Positions 31,809-40,091 of a stretch of DNA of 64,000 nucleotides are shown here, in pieces. Both the position numbers and the translations under genes were made by a program. The notes beneath the pieces are model-generated. The model saw only the letters and a program-made list of their open reading frames with translations, was not told where the DNA came from and did no database searches. How positions within the stretch are numbered: the stretch's first letter is position 1; each line of letters starts with the position of its first letter. The stretch comes from Streptomyces sp. WMMB 322 (lineage in GTDB: Bacteria > Actinomycetota > Actinomycetes > Streptomycetales > Streptomycetaceae), in the NCBI RefSeq assembly GCF_900090145.1, contig NZ_FMHI01000023.1:1-64000 (forward strand), in the 5' to 3' direction.

Positions 31809-32528
31809 TTACATGGCCCTCGCCTCGGCGGGGGTCGGCGCGGTTCCGCCCATGTGAGCCGGCAGCCACCACTTGTCATCGGGCCCGCTGGGGGTGCCCG
31901 GGTATGCGTGCTGCGCCGCCTCCAGCAGTTCCTGGATGCGTTCGCGGACCCGGGAGGTCAGCCCTGCCGCGGACTCGCCCGCGTCGGCGTGCAGCGCTTC
32001 GCCGACGCGTATGCAGACGGGGAAGTGGTTGCGCCCGAAGTCCCGCTTGTGGCCCTTGGTCCACATGCGCTGCGTCCCCCACAGTGCGACCGGCACCAGA
32101 GGGACGCGGGCCTCCTGCGCCAGCCTGGCGGCACCGGACTTGAAGTCCTTGAGCGTGAAGGAGCGGGAGATGGTCGCCTCGGGGAAGACCCCCACGATCT
32201 CACCCGCGTCCAGCGACCTCAGTGCGTGCTTGTAGGCGTCCTCGCCCTGCGAACGGTCCACCGGTATGTGCTTCATCGCCCGCATCAGCGGCCCGGACAC
32301 CTTGTGCCGGAAGACCGACTCCTTCGCCATGAAGCGCACCAGCCGCTTCGAGGGCAGCGCCGCGAGCCCGGTGAAGATGAAGTCCAGGTAGCTGATGTGG
32401 TTGCTCACCAGCAGTGCGCCGCCCCGCCGCGGCACGTGTTCGGCCCCCTGGATGTCGAAGCGCAGGTCCAGCGCCTTGAACCAGGCGCGTGCGGTGGCGA
32501 TCACGGGTGGGTAGACGAGTTCTGCCAT
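31809..32528 (-). CDS. PlsC-type lysophospholipid / 1-acylglycerol-3-phosphate acyltransferase
   Basis: 239 residues. The four acyltransferase motifs are visible: SNHISYLD (NHX4D, catalytic His44 and Asp49), the FMAKESVFRHKVSGPL block, GEIVGVFPEATISRSFTLKDFKSGAARLA (EGT-like motif III with FPEA), and VPLVPVALWG (motif IV). One N-terminal hydrophobic stretch probably anchors it to the inner membrane face. It would transfer an acyl chain to lysophosphatidate or a related glycerolipid. In motif III the common FPEGTRS is replaced by FPEATIS, a variant of several actinobacterial paralogues. Monocistronic; converges on the aldolase operon and diverges from the thioredoxin-like gene. Confidence 0.9.
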   Translation of the reverse strand: MAELVYPPVIATARAWFKALDLRFDIQGAEHVPRRGGALLVSNHISYLDFIFTGLAALPSKRLVRFMAKESVFRHKVSGPLMRAMKHIPVDRSQGEDAYKHALRSLDAGEIVGVFPEATISRSFTLKDFKSGAARLAQEARVPLVPVALWGTQRMWTKGHKRDFGRNHFPVCIRVGEALHADAGESAAGLTSRVRERIQELLEAAQHAYPGTPSGPDDKWWLPAHMGGTAPTPAEARAM

Positions 32529-32769
32529 GTCCGGAGCCCTTCCTTTCCGTCCTGGGAGGGAGTGGCTCCCGCCAGGTGCGCAGCCATGTACCTACGGCTG
32601 CGTAACTTCGGTCCGCCGCCGATGGTTCCCCATCGGCCTCGCGATGGCTACACCCGGGACCTGCGCGGAGGCCGGGACGGGCAGGGAATGTCACTGCGTG
32701 CGGCTGTGCTGCACACTCGGGACGCGGGAGTGCCGGCAGGCCACAGGAGCGAAACGGCAGGAGAGCGGA

Positions 32770-33201
32770 GTGCGGCAGCAGAGCTGTGACGGAGGCGCGC
32801 GTCTGGGCGCGGAGACGCTGGGGCCGGGCGTCCTGGGGCGGCGGGCGACGCTCGTGCAGTTCTCCAGCGCCTTCTGCCAGCCGTGCCGCGCGACCCGGCG
32901 CGTCCTGCGCGAGGTCGGCGGAATGGTTCCCGGCGTGACCCATGCGGAGATCGACGCGGAGGAACACCTCGCCCTCGTACGGGAGTTGGGGATCGTGCGC
33001 ACTCCGGCCGTGCTCGTACTGGACGCCGGTGGGCGCGAGGTGAGCCGCGCCTACGGACAGCCGCGCAAGGCGGACGTCATCGCGGTGCTGGGTGCGGTGG
33101 TCGAGGCCGGCGGGGCCGTCGGCGCGTCGGGGGAGGACCCCGGGGAGGGCGGCCGTCGTGCGGAGCCGGTGGAACCGGGGGCCACGGCCTCCCGTGATTG
33201 A
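32770..33201 (+). CDS. Thioredoxin-like protein with CQPC active site
   Basis: About 143 residues. After ~25 polar residues comes LVQFSSAFCQPCRATRRVL, a thioredoxin WCxxC-type site with Phe for Trp and Gln-Pro between the cysteines. It is followed by the AEIDAEEHLALVRELGIVRTPAVLVLD strand with the cis-proline Thr-Pro, completing the fold. There is no signal peptide, so it acts in the cytoplasm. The ~30-residue C-terminus is Gly/Glu-rich and disordered. GTG 32770 is selected because AGGAG lies 6 nt upstream; no earlier in-frame start is better. Divergent from plsC-like gene. Confidence 0.82.
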   Translation: MRQQSCDGGARLGAETLGPGVLGRRATLVQFSSAFCQPCRATRRVLREVGGMVPGVTHAEIDAEEHLALVRELGIVRTPAVLVLDAGGREVSRAYGQPRKADVIAVLGAVVEAGGAVGASGEDPGEGGRRAEPVEPGATASRD

Positions 33202-33377
33202 TCTCGCATCGCACGGCGACCTGCTTGACCCCTCCCTGCCGCCTCGGCACGGTGACAGCGCGGTCACCGGCGGCATCGCCGGACTGCCGCCGTGATTGAG
33301 TTGGGCTCGTGCTCCCGGTGCGCCGGGGTTGGCAAGGTCACAGTTCGGGGCCTTGAGAACGGGGTACGCGCTGTGTG

Positions 33378-33393
33378 TACTGGCGAGTAATAT
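33378..33393 (+). promoter_or_regulatory. Candidate etfBA promoter -10 and overlapping dyad
   Basis: TACTggcgAGTA (33378-33389) is a 4-bp-arm dyad overlapping TAATAT (33388-33393), a good -10 hexamer about 64 bp upstream of the etfB GTG. No clear -35 is present, which would fit activator or repressor control. Dyads of this TACT..AGTA type occur upstream of fatty-acid-degradation genes in actinomycetes; that link is from general knowledge and unproven here. Confidence 0.42.
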
Positions 33394-33456
33394 CGAGGAC
33401 GGGGTGCCGGTTCAGCGACGGACCGGAACCGTAGGACAAGCAGTAGGAGAGCCGGC

Positions 33457-34242
33457 GTGAGCTTGAGGATCGTTGTCTGTGTGAAGTACGTGCCCGACGC
33501 CACCGGCGACCGGCACTTCGCCGAGGACCTGACCACCGACCGCGACTCCGTGGACGGCCTGCTCTCGGAGCTGGACGAGTACGCGGTCGAACAGGCCCTC
33601 CAGATCGCCGAGGACGCCGACGACGCGGAGATCACCGTGCTGACCGTCGGGCCCGAGGACGCGAAGGACGCGCTGCGCAAGGCGCTGTCCATGGGTGCCG
33701 ACAAGGCCGTCCACGTCGAGGACGACGACCTGCACGGCACCGACGCGCTCGGTACGTCCGCCGTACTGGCCAAGGCGATCGAGAAGACCGGGTACGACCT
33801 GGTCATGTGCGGCATGGCCTCCACCGACGGCACCATGGGCGTGCTCCCGGCGATCCTCGCCGAGCGCCTGGGCGTGCCGCAGGTGACGCTGCTGTCCGAG
33901 GTCTCCGTCACCGACGGCAAGGTCAACGGGCGCCGCGACGGTGACACCGCCACCGAGCACCTCGAGGCCTCCCTGCCGGCCGTCGTCTCGGTCACCGACC
34001 AGTCCGGCGAGGCTCGTTACCCGTCCTTCAAGGGGATCATGGCGGCGAAGAAGAAGCCGGTGGAGTCCCTCGACCTGGACGACCTGGACATCGAGGCGGA
34101 CGAGGTCGGACTCGAGGGCGCCTGGACGAAGGTCGACGACGCCACGCCGCGTCCGCCGCGCACCGCGGGCACCGTCGTCAACGACGAGGGCGAGGGCGGC
34201 AAGCAGCTCGCCGAATACCTCGCGGGCCAGAAGTTCATCTGA
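33457..34242 (+). CDS. etfB: Electron transfer flavoprotein beta subunit
   Basis: 261 residues; GTG start with aggagag upstream. N-terminal RIVVCVKYVPD, the AMP-binding segment ALSMGADKAVHVEDDD and GYDLVMCGMASTDGTMGVLPAILAERLGVPQVTL, then ARYPSFKGIMAAKKKPV, are standard for EtfB/FixA. With EtfA it forms a soluble FAD- and AMP-containing heterodimer that takes electrons from acyl-CoA dehydrogenases and passes them to the quinone pool. It is the likely acceptor for the acyl-CoA dehydrogenase at 8.25 kb. etfA follows after 77 bp. Confidence 0.95.
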   Translation: MSLRIVVCVKYVPDATGDRHFAEDLTTDRDSVDGLLSELDEYAVEQALQIAEDADDAEITVLTVGPEDAKDALRKALSMGADKAVHVEDDDLHGTDALGTSAVLAKAIEKTGYDLVMCGMASTDGTMGVLPAILAERLGVPQVTLLSEVSVTDGKVNGRRDGDTATEHLEASLPAVVSVTDQSGEARYPSFKGIMAAKKKPVESLDLDDLDIEADEVGLEGAWTKVDDATPRPPRTAGTVVNDEGEGGKQLAEYLAGQKFI

Positions 34243-34319
34243 GGCCCGCCCGAGCGACACGCACCTGATGCGAACGCCCGCCCGCACCATCCGCCCCATT
34301 CTTCCGCAGGAGCAACCCC

Positions 34320-35282
34320 ATGGCTGAAGTCCTTGTCTACGTCGACCACGTGGACGGTGCCGTCCGCAAGCCGACCCTCGAACTGCTCACTCTGGCCCGC
34401 CGCATCGGCGACCCGGTCGCCGTGCACCTCGGCCCGGGCGCCGACGAGGCCGCGAAGACGCTCGCCGAGTACGGCGCCGTGAAGGTGCTGGCCTCCGACA
34501 GCGGTGAGTTCGCCGACTACCTCGTCGTGCCGAAGGTCGACGCGCTGAAGGCCGCCTACGACGCAGTCTCGCCCGCAGCCGTCCTCGTCCCCTCTTCCTC
34601 GGAGGGCAAGGAGATCGCCGCCCGCCTCGCGGTGCGCATCGGCTCCGGGATCATCACCGACGCCGTCGACCTGGAGGCCGGCGACGAGGGACCGGTGGCC
34701 TCCCAGTCCGTCTTCGCCGCGGCGTTCACCACCAAGTCCCGCGTCAGCAAGGGCACTCCGGTCATCACCGTCAAGCCCAACTCCACCTCGCCGGAGGCCG
34801 CGCCGGCCGCCGGTGCGGTCGAGCAGCTCCCGGTGTCCTTCGGTGAGACGGCGACCGGCACCAAGGTCGTCTCCCGCACGCCCCGTGAGTCGACCGGGCG
34901 TCCGGAGCTGACCGAGGCCGCGATCGTCGTCTCCGGCGGCCGCGGCGTGAACGGTGCCGAGAACTTCCACATCATCGAGTCCCTGGCGGACTCCCTCGGT
35001 GCGGCGGTCGGTGCCTCCCGCGCCGCCGTCGACGCCGGCTGGTACCCGCACTCCAACCAGGTCGGCCAGACCGGCAAGACGGTCTCCCCGCAGCTGTACA
35101 TCGCCACCGGTATCTCCGGCGCGATCCAGCACCGGGCCGGCATGCAGACGTCCAAGACCATCGTGGCCATCAACAAGGACAGTGAGGCACCGATCTTCGA
35201 CCTCGTCGACTACGGCGTCGTCGGCGACCTCTTCGAGGTCGTGCCGAAGCTGACCGAAGAGATCAAGAGCCGCAAGGGCTGA
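34320..35282 (+). CDS. etfA: Electron transfer flavoprotein alpha subunit
   Basis: 320 residues; cgcaggagcaacccc precedes the ATG. N-terminal domain with VLVYVDHVDGAVRK and VLVPSSSEGKEIAARLAVRIGSGIITDAVDL; the C-terminal FAD domain has VVSGGRGVNGAENFHIIESLAD, GASRAAVDAGWYPHSNQVGQTGKTV, ATGISGAIQHRAGMQTSKTIVAINKD and APIFDLVDYGVVGDLFEVVPKL. Length and motifs are complete. Together with etfB it forms an operon terminated by a 13-bp hairpin at 35318-35354. Confidence 0.96.
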   Translation: MAEVLVYVDHVDGAVRKPTLELLTLARRIGDPVAVHLGPGADEAAKTLAEYGAVKVLASDSGEFADYLVVPKVDALKAAYDAVSPAAVLVPSSSEGKEIAARLAVRIGSGIITDAVDLEAGDEGPVASQSVFAAAFTTKSRVSKGTPVITVKPNSTSPEAAPAAGAVEQLPVSFGETATGTKVVSRTPRESTGRPELTEAAIVVSGGRGVNGAENFHIIESLADSLGAAVGASRAAVDAGWYPHSNQVGQTGKTVSPQLYIATGISGAIQHRAGMQTSKTIVAINKDSEAPIFDLVDYGVVGDLFEVVPKLTEEIKSRKG

Positions 35283-35317
35283 CCCTCCCCGCTGGGCCTC
35301 TTCGGCCCGGGCCGCTC

Positions 35318-35354
35318 CGCCGCCCCCGCACGCCACCGGCATGCGGGGGCGGCG
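35318..35354 (+). terminator. Terminator hairpin of the etfBA operon
   Basis: CGCCGCCCCCGCA (35318-35330) and TGCGGGGGCGGCG (35342-35354) form a perfect 13-bp stem around an 11-nt loop, followed by a moderately T-rich stretch (tgttccgcttgttc). It starts 36 bp after the etfA stop. Confidence 0.85.
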
Positions 35355-35426
35355 CACTGTGTTCCGCTTGTTCTGCCGAGAGCAGGACGGCGCCCGCGCC
35401 TTCCCCGGGACGGGCACACTCGCGGA

Positions 35427-36428
35427 ATGCGACTCCTGATGCTGGGCGGGACCGAGTTCGTGGGCAGAGCCGTCGCCGAGGCGGCGGTGGCGCGCGGCTG
35501 GCAGGTGACGGTATTCCACCGGGGACGGCATGCGCCGCCGCCCGGCGTGCGGGTCCTGCGGGGCGACCGCTCGTCCGGCGACGGCCTCGCCGCGCTCGGT
35601 CAGCAGGAGTGGGACGCCGTGGTGGACACCTGGTCGGGGGCGCCCCGCGCCGTGCGCGACGCGGCACGGCTGCTGGCCGGCCGGTGCGGGGCCGGGCCGT
35701 ACGTCTACATCTCCAGCAGGTCGGTCTACGCCGAGCCCGTCGCGGCGGGTGCAGACGAGACCTTTCCGGTCGTGGACGCCTCACCGCACGACACGGAGGC
35801 CGAGGACTACGCCCGGGTCAAGCGTGGAGGGGAGCTCGCCGCCGCCGATGCCTTCGGCGACCGGGCCCTCTTCGTGCGGGCGGGCCTGATCATCGGTCCC
35901 GGTGAGAACGTCGGCCGCCTCCCGTGGTGGCTGCTGCGCACCGCCCGGGGCGGCGACGTGCCGGCACCCGGCCCGCCCGGACTGCCGCTGCAGTACATCG
36001 ACGTGCGCGACCTGGCCGAATGGGTGCTGTCGGCCGCGGCCCGCGGACTCGGCGGCACCTACAACGTGGTCTCCCCGCCGGGTCACACGACGACGGGCGA
36101 ACTGCTGCGCACCTGCGTGGAGGTCACCGGGGGCCGTGCCCGACTGTGCTGGCGCACACCGGAGTCCGTGCTCGCCGCCGGAGCAGAGCCGTGGACGGGG
36201 CTCCCTGTGTGGCTGCCCCCGGACAGTGCCGACTACGACCACATGCACCGCAGTGACGTCTCCAGGGCGCTGGCCGCGGGACTCCGCTGCCGCCCGGTGG
36301 AGGAGACGGTGGCCGACACCTGGGAGTGGCTGCGGCGGATCGGCGGAAGAGCCCCGATGAGGGCGGACCGTCCGCTGAAGGGTCTGGACGAGGAGACCGA
36401 GGCGAGGCTCCTGGCGATGCCGGACTGA
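35427..36428 (+). CDS. NAD-dependent epimerase/dehydratase-family (extended SDR) protein
   Basis: 333 residues. The N-terminal nucleotide motif is LMLGGTEFVGRAVAEAA (GGTxFxGxxxxxxA, as in atypical SDR5-like and isoflavone-reductase-like proteins), followed by VFHRGR at the beta2 end, where Arg suggests NADPH. The active-site region is YVYISSRSVYAEP, and DYARVKRGGELAA stands in for YxxxK (Tyr, then Lys after four residues). Substrate-domain segments include LPLQYIDVRDLAEWVL and YNVVSPPGHTTTGELL. Common in Streptomyces; substrate unknown, and some relatives are RNA-binding or sugar-modifying. Monocistronic between etfBA and the DUF6986 gene. Confidence 0.86.
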   Translation: MRLLMLGGTEFVGRAVAEAAVARGWQVTVFHRGRHAPPPGVRVLRGDRSSGDGLAALGQQEWDAVVDTWSGAPRAVRDAARLLAGRCGAGPYVYISSRSVYAEPVAAGADETFPVVDASPHDTEAEDYARVKRGGELAAADAFGDRALFVRAGLIIGPGENVGRLPWWLLRTARGGDVPAPGPPGLPLQYIDVRDLAEWVLSAAARGLGGTYNVVSPPGHTTTGELLRTCVEVTGGRARLCWRTPESVLAAGAEPWTGLPVWLPPDSADYDHMHRSDVSRALAAGLRCRPVEETVADTWEWLRRIGGRAPMRADRPLKGLDEETEARLLAMPD

Positions 36429-36431
36429 CTG

Positions 36432-36461
36432 TTGACCCGCGCGGAAGGCCGCGGATAGCGT
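36432..36461 (+). promoter_or_regulatory. Sigma70-type promoter of the DUF6986 gene
   Basis: TTGACC (36432-36437), an 18-bp spacer, TAGCGT (36456-36461). Both hexamers match the Streptomyces vegetative consensus well; the GTG start follows at 36525. Confidence 0.62.
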
Positions 36462-36467
36462 CTTAAA

Positions 36468-36483
36468 CGAATTGTTGAATTCG
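36468..36483. promoter_or_regulatory. Operator-like palindrome downstream of the promoter
   Basis: CGAATTgttgAATTCG (36468-36483) is a perfect 6-bp inverted repeat with a 4-nt centre. It begins 7 bp after the -10 hexamer, spanning the expected transcription start. Its A+T-rich arms stand out from the GC-rich surroundings. Position implies repression of the DUF6986 gene; the regulator is not known. Confidence 0.6.
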
Positions 36484-36524
36484 CTGGCCGGGAGGCCGGA
36501 ACCAGACCGGCAGAGGAGGCTGGC

Positions 36525-37820
36525 GTGGGTCAGGACGCGGACGTGGCCACGAGCCTGCCGGACGGCGTGAGCGAAGAGCTCGCGGCCCGGCTCGCCCCCG
36601 TCGACGCGGAACTCGCCCGCCGCTACCCCGGTGAGCCGCCGCACCGCCAGCCCGTGCACACCGTGTACGTGCCCGCCGACGCCGTCACGTCCGGGACCGC
36701 ACGCGAGTGGGGAGAGCAGGCCCGGGAACTGCTCGACGAACACGCCCCGGACGCCGCCTCCTTCGCCTCCGTGCTCGGCCTGCCTCCGCAGCTCGCGGGG
36801 CCCGTCCACGACCGCGTACGGGCGAAGCTGGAGCGCGAGCCCGTCGAGGACCTGCGCATCGACTTCGAGGACGGCTACGGACTCCGCCCCGACAGCGAGG
36901 AGGACGCGGCGGCCGTCCGCGCGGCCCGGCTGGTCGTGGCCGCATCCGAAGAGGGCGGCGCACCCCCGTACATGGGCATCCGCATGAAGTGCATGGAAGC
37001 CGACGTGCGCGACCGCGGCATCCGCACCCTCGACATCTTCCTCACGGGTCTCGCCGATGCGGGCGGACTGCCCGCCGGACTGGTGCTCACCCTCCCCAAG
37101 GTCAGCCACCCCGAACAGGTCGCGGCAATGGCGCGGCTGTGCGGTCAGTTCGAGGCGGCACGAGGACTGCCCGAGGGCCGCATCGGCTTCGAGATCCAGA
37201 TCGAGACCACCCAGTCGATCCTCGGCCCCGACGGACGAGCCACCGTCGCCCTGATGATCGACGCGGCCGGCGGGCGTGCGACCTCCCTGCACTACGGCAC
37301 CTTCGACTACAGCGCGGCGTGCGGCGTGAGCGCCGCCCACCAGGCGATGGACCACCCGGTGGCCGACCACGCAAAGGCCGTCATGCAGGCCGCCGCCGCG
37401 GGGACCGGGGTGCGGCTGTCCGACGGGTCGACGAACATCGTCCCCAGCGGACCCATGAGGCAGGTGCACGACGCCTGGAGGCACCATCACGCCCTCGTGC
37501 GGCGGTCGTTGGCCCGCGCCTACTACCAGGGCTGGGACATGCACCCCGGACACCTGCCCACGCGCTACGCCGCCGTCTACACCTTCTACCGCGAAGGCAT
37601 GGAGCGAGCCGCCGCGCGGCTCGCCGCCTACACCGGTCACACCGGGGCGGACGCCGCCGTGATGGACGAGCCCGCCACCGCGCGCGCACTGAGCAACTAC
37701 CTGCTGCGCGGCCTGGACTGCGGCGCCCTGTCACCGGGCGAGGTCGCGAGGCACTCCGGGCTGACCCGGGCGGACCTCGACCGTCTCGCCGGACGGGCCT
37801 CGGAGACGCAAGTCAACTGA
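36525..37820 (+). CDS. DUF6986 aldolase/citrate-lyase-like protein
   Basis: 431 residues, longer than stand-alone CitE enzymes (~300). The core resembles HpcH/CitE lyases: LRIDFEDGYGLRPDSEEDAAA (metal Asp/Glu), VLTLPKVSHPEQVAAM, GRIGFEIQIETTQSILGPDG (metal Glu), SLHYGTFDYSAACGV (metal Asp), and ARAYYQGWDMHPGHLPTRYAAVYTF in place of the IHP loop. An N-terminal helical cap (~1-100) and C-terminal helices (~370-431) are extra. Such proteins are found beside allantoin/ureide or malate-synthase genes in other Streptomyces; no such neighbours are here. Probable retro-aldol or Claisen-type lyase, substrate unknown. GTG 36525 follows gaggaggctggc. Confidence 0.85.
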   Translation: MGQDADVATSLPDGVSEELAARLAPVDAELARRYPGEPPHRQPVHTVYVPADAVTSGTAREWGEQARELLDEHAPDAASFASVLGLPPQLAGPVHDRVRAKLEREPVEDLRIDFEDGYGLRPDSEEDAAAVRAARLVVAASEEGGAPPYMGIRMKCMEADVRDRGIRTLDIFLTGLADAGGLPAGLVLTLPKVSHPEQVAAMARLCGQFEAARGLPEGRIGFEIQIETTQSILGPDGRATVALMIDAAGGRATSLHYGTFDYSAACGVSAAHQAMDHPVADHAKAVMQAAAAGTGVRLSDGSTNIVPSGPMRQVHDAWRHHHALVRRSLARAYYQGWDMHPGHLPTRYAAVYTFYREGMERAAARLAAYTGHTGADAAVMDEPATARALSNYLLRGLDCGALSPGEVARHSGLTRADLDRLAGRASETQVN

Positions 37821-37875
37821 GGCCCGTAGTCTGGCCCTTCGGTACGCGGCAGTTACGCGACAAAGGGGACGGGCA

Positions 37876-39759
37876 GTGCGGACACCGGGGGATCGGCCGC
37901 CGGAGGACGGCGGCGGCGGCAACACCGGCCCTGCGGGGGAGGACACGGGGCCGCCGGAGGCGGGCAGGGTCCTCGCGGGGCGCTACCGCGTCACGGGCCG
38001 CCTCGGCCGCGGCGGAATGGGCGTCGTCTGGCGCGCCGTCGACGACGTCCTGGGCCGGGAGGTCGCGGTCAAGGAGCTGCGGACCTTCACCGACGCTGCC
38101 ACCGGTGAACTGGACGGGCTGCGCACCCGGATGCAGCGCGAGGCACGGGCAGCCGCACGCGTGCGGCACTCGGGAGTGGTCTCCGTGCACGACGTCGCAC
38201 AGCACGAGGGCCGTCCCGTCATCGTGATGGAGTTGGTCGAGGGCCCCTCGCTCGACGACGTGCTCCGTGAACGCGGCACCCTGGAGCCGCGGGAGGCAGC
38301 CGCCATCGGCGCCGCGGTGATGGACGCCCTGGCCGCCGCCCACCGCGCGGGAGTGCTGCACCGGGACGTCAAGCCGGGCAACGTGCTCCTGGAGAACGGC
38401 TCCGGACGCGTCGTCCTGACCGACTTCGGCATCGCCTCCATGGAGGACCCGGACGACGGCGCCGGCACCCAGCTGACGGGAAGCGGCGAACTGGTCGGCT
38501 CCCTCGACTACTTGGCGCCGGAGCGTGCGCGCGGCGAGGCGCCGCGCGAGGCCTGCGACGTATGGGCCCTGGGCGCGACGCTGTACGCCGCCGTCGAGGG
38601 CGCCGCCCCCTTCCGCCGCACCTCGACCTGGTCCACGCTCAACGCCATCGTCGTGGAACCGCTTCCCGAACCGCAGCGTGCGGGGCCGCTGGCGCCCGTA
38701 CTGGCCGAACTGATGGACAAGGACCCGGCGAAGCGGGCCGATGCGGAGCGTGCGAAGGCGCTGCTCACGGCCGTCGCCAAGGGCACGGCGCCTCCGGCGG
38801 GCCCCTCGGAGACGATGCGGCTCGGCCCGGGCGGGCGCTCCCAGGCACGTCGTCAGGGCCAGGTGGCCGCAGCGGGCGCGGCCGAAGTCGCGGAGGGACA
38901 GGGGCAGTCGGGGCAGGCGGCGGACTCCGCCGCGAACAGCGCCCTGCCCCCTCGCGCGGATGCTCCGCGGAGTGCGTCCGGCGCGGCGTCCGAGCAGGCG
39001 CCCGCGGCCCTGCCTCCGGCCTCCGGCCACAGCACCGGCACCGACCGGCACACCGTCCACACCCGCGCCGGACGGTCCCGCGGGCACCGGCGGACCCTGC
39101 TCGCCGCCGCCGTGGCCGCGGTCGTGCTGACCGGCGCGGGTGGCACCTACGCCGTGATGTCGCAGACGGGCGGAGACGGTGGCAACCGGGCGCGCGGAGG
39201 TTCCGGCGACGACCGGACCGCGGGGGCGGGCAAGCATGAAACGGGCAAGGGCGAAGACAGCGTCCCGGAGCGCAACGGCCCCTCGTCCGACGGCCGCAAG
39301 AGGCAGGGCGACAAGGCGGGGGCGTCCGCAGGCGCCCCCGGCGACGGCAAGGGAAGCAGAGACGGGACCGGCGACAGCCGGCCCGCCGATGACAAGACGG
39401 GGGGCTCCAAGCCGGGTGCCGCGGGCGGCTCCGGCGGAGACAGCGGCGGCGGCGGGGGAGGCGCGCCGAGCCCGGAACCGGCCTGCCATGCGCGCGGCGA
39501 CGGGAAGTTCGACTGCACGGTGTGGAAGACGGCCACGTCCTACAACGGGGCGCACAAGCCGGTCGGCCGGCTCAACGCCGGCACGAACTACTTCTTCTGC
39601 CAGAAGAAACTGGCCCATCGTGAGACGTCGGGGCAATGGACGAACGTGTGGTGGGCGAAGACCGACGACGACAGCGGCAACTCCGGTGTGTTCGTCAGCG
39701 ACGTCTACATCAAGGGCGGAGACAACGACCGGCCGGTCCCCGGGCTTCCGGTCTGCTGA
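37876..39759 (+). CDS. Membrane Ser/Thr protein kinase with extracellular Cys-rich domain
   Basis: 627 residues. A ~30-residue Gly-rich leader precedes a complete Hanks kinase domain (~35-300): GRGGMGVVWRA (P-loop), VAVKE (ATP Lys), HRDVKPGNVLLENG (catalytic loop), DFGIAS, GSLDYLAPERARG and DVWALGATLYAAVEG. A long Ala/Gln-rich juxtamembrane linker leads to one membrane helix (~407-428). Outside is a low-complexity Gly/Asp/Lys-rich stalk, then a ~90-residue Cys-containing domain (CHARGDGKFDC to PVPGLPVC) that looks like the SH3-like modules seen in other Streptomyces receptors. It has no PASTA repeats, so the ligand is probably not peptidoglycan stem peptide. GTG start, aaaggggacgggc upstream; monocistronic with terminator at 39774-39800. 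Confidence 0.93.
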   Translation: MRTPGDRPPEDGGGGNTGPAGEDTGPPEAGRVLAGRYRVTGRLGRGGMGVVWRAVDDVLGREVAVKELRTFTDAATGELDGLRTRMQREARAAARVRHSGVVSVHDVAQHEGRPVIVMELVEGPSLDDVLRERGTLEPREAAAIGAAVMDALAAAHRAGVLHRDVKPGNVLLENGSGRVVLTDFGIASMEDPDDGAGTQLTGSGELVGSLDYLAPERARGEAPREACDVWALGATLYAAVEGAAPFRRTSTWSTLNAIVVEPLPEPQRAGPLAPVLAELMDKDPAKRADAERAKALLTAVAKGTAPPAGPSETMRLGPGGRSQARRQGQVAAAGAAEVAEGQGQSGQAADSAANSALPPRADAPRSASGAASEQAPAALPPASGHSTGTDRHTVHTRAGRSRGHRRTLLAAAVAAVVLTGAGGTYAVMSQTGGDGGNRARGGSGDDRTAGAGKHETGKGEDSVPERNGPSSDGRKRQGDKAGASAGAPGDGKGSRDGTGDSRPADDKTGGSKPGAAGGSGGDSGGGGGGAPSPEPACHARGDGKFDCTVWKTATSYNGAHKPVGRLNAGTNYFFCQKKLAHRETSGQWTNVWWAKTDDDSGNSGVFVSDVYIKGGDNDRPVPGLPVC

Positions 39760-39773
39760 CGCCCGGACGTGGC

Positions 39774-39800
39774 GGGCCGGTCCCCGCGGGCAACCGGCCC
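39774..39800 (+). terminator. Terminator of the kinase gene
   Basis: GGGCCGGT (39774-39781) pairs with ACCGGCCC (39793-39800) around an 11-nt loop, followed by tttccgcttctcc, 14 bp after the kinase stop. Confidence 0.7.
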
Positions 39801-39953
39801 TTTCCGCTTCTCCGGTGGCTTGATGAGCGGGCCGAGGGCCCTGCGAAGGCTGGCACTTCGGCGTCGTCACGATGTACGCCGGAGGAGGTGCCCGCAGCTG
39901 CCCCCGCGGTCGTGGACTTGCCGGTGTTCCGGTGAGGCTGCCGAACGGCGGAT

Positions 39954-40076
39954 TCAGCCGTCCGTTCTGTTGAGGACTTCGGCAACGTAGAACTTGAAAC
40001 CCAGCAGACCGGTGTACAGCGTCGTCGCGATCACCAGTGCGGGGATGCCGTAGAGCAGTATCGAGTAGAGGCCCAT
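39954..40076 (-). CDS. 40-residue single-pass membrane protein paired with the symporter
   Basis: A very short gene: MGLYSILLYGIPALVIATTL, then YTGLLGFKFYVAEVLNRTDG. One membrane helix covers residues ~5-26. It begins 15 nt after the stop of the sodium:solute symporter on the same strand, and gaggaaggaag lies 5 nt before ATG 40076. Codon use is normal and the stop is followed by no further frame. Some SSS-family transporters have small membrane partners encoded just beside them, so this is probably a small subunit or regulator of the symporter, though that is inference from position and topology. Below the size cut-off of most gene finders. Confidence 0.75.
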   Translation of the reverse strand: MGLYSILLYGIPALVIATTLYTGLLGFKFYVAEVLNRTDG

Positions 40077-40091
40077 TTCTCTTCCTTCCTC

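Noticed and set aside
34017..35531. 504-residue minus-strand open frame opposite etfA
   Set aside because: Antisense shadow of a highly conserved gene, with low-complexity Gly/Asp/Arg content and no recognisable domain.
38906..39480. Repeat-rich low-complexity region as possible CRISPR or microsatellite
   Set aside because: It encodes the Gly/Ala/Lys-rich linker and stalk of the kinase; no regular spacer-repeat structure.
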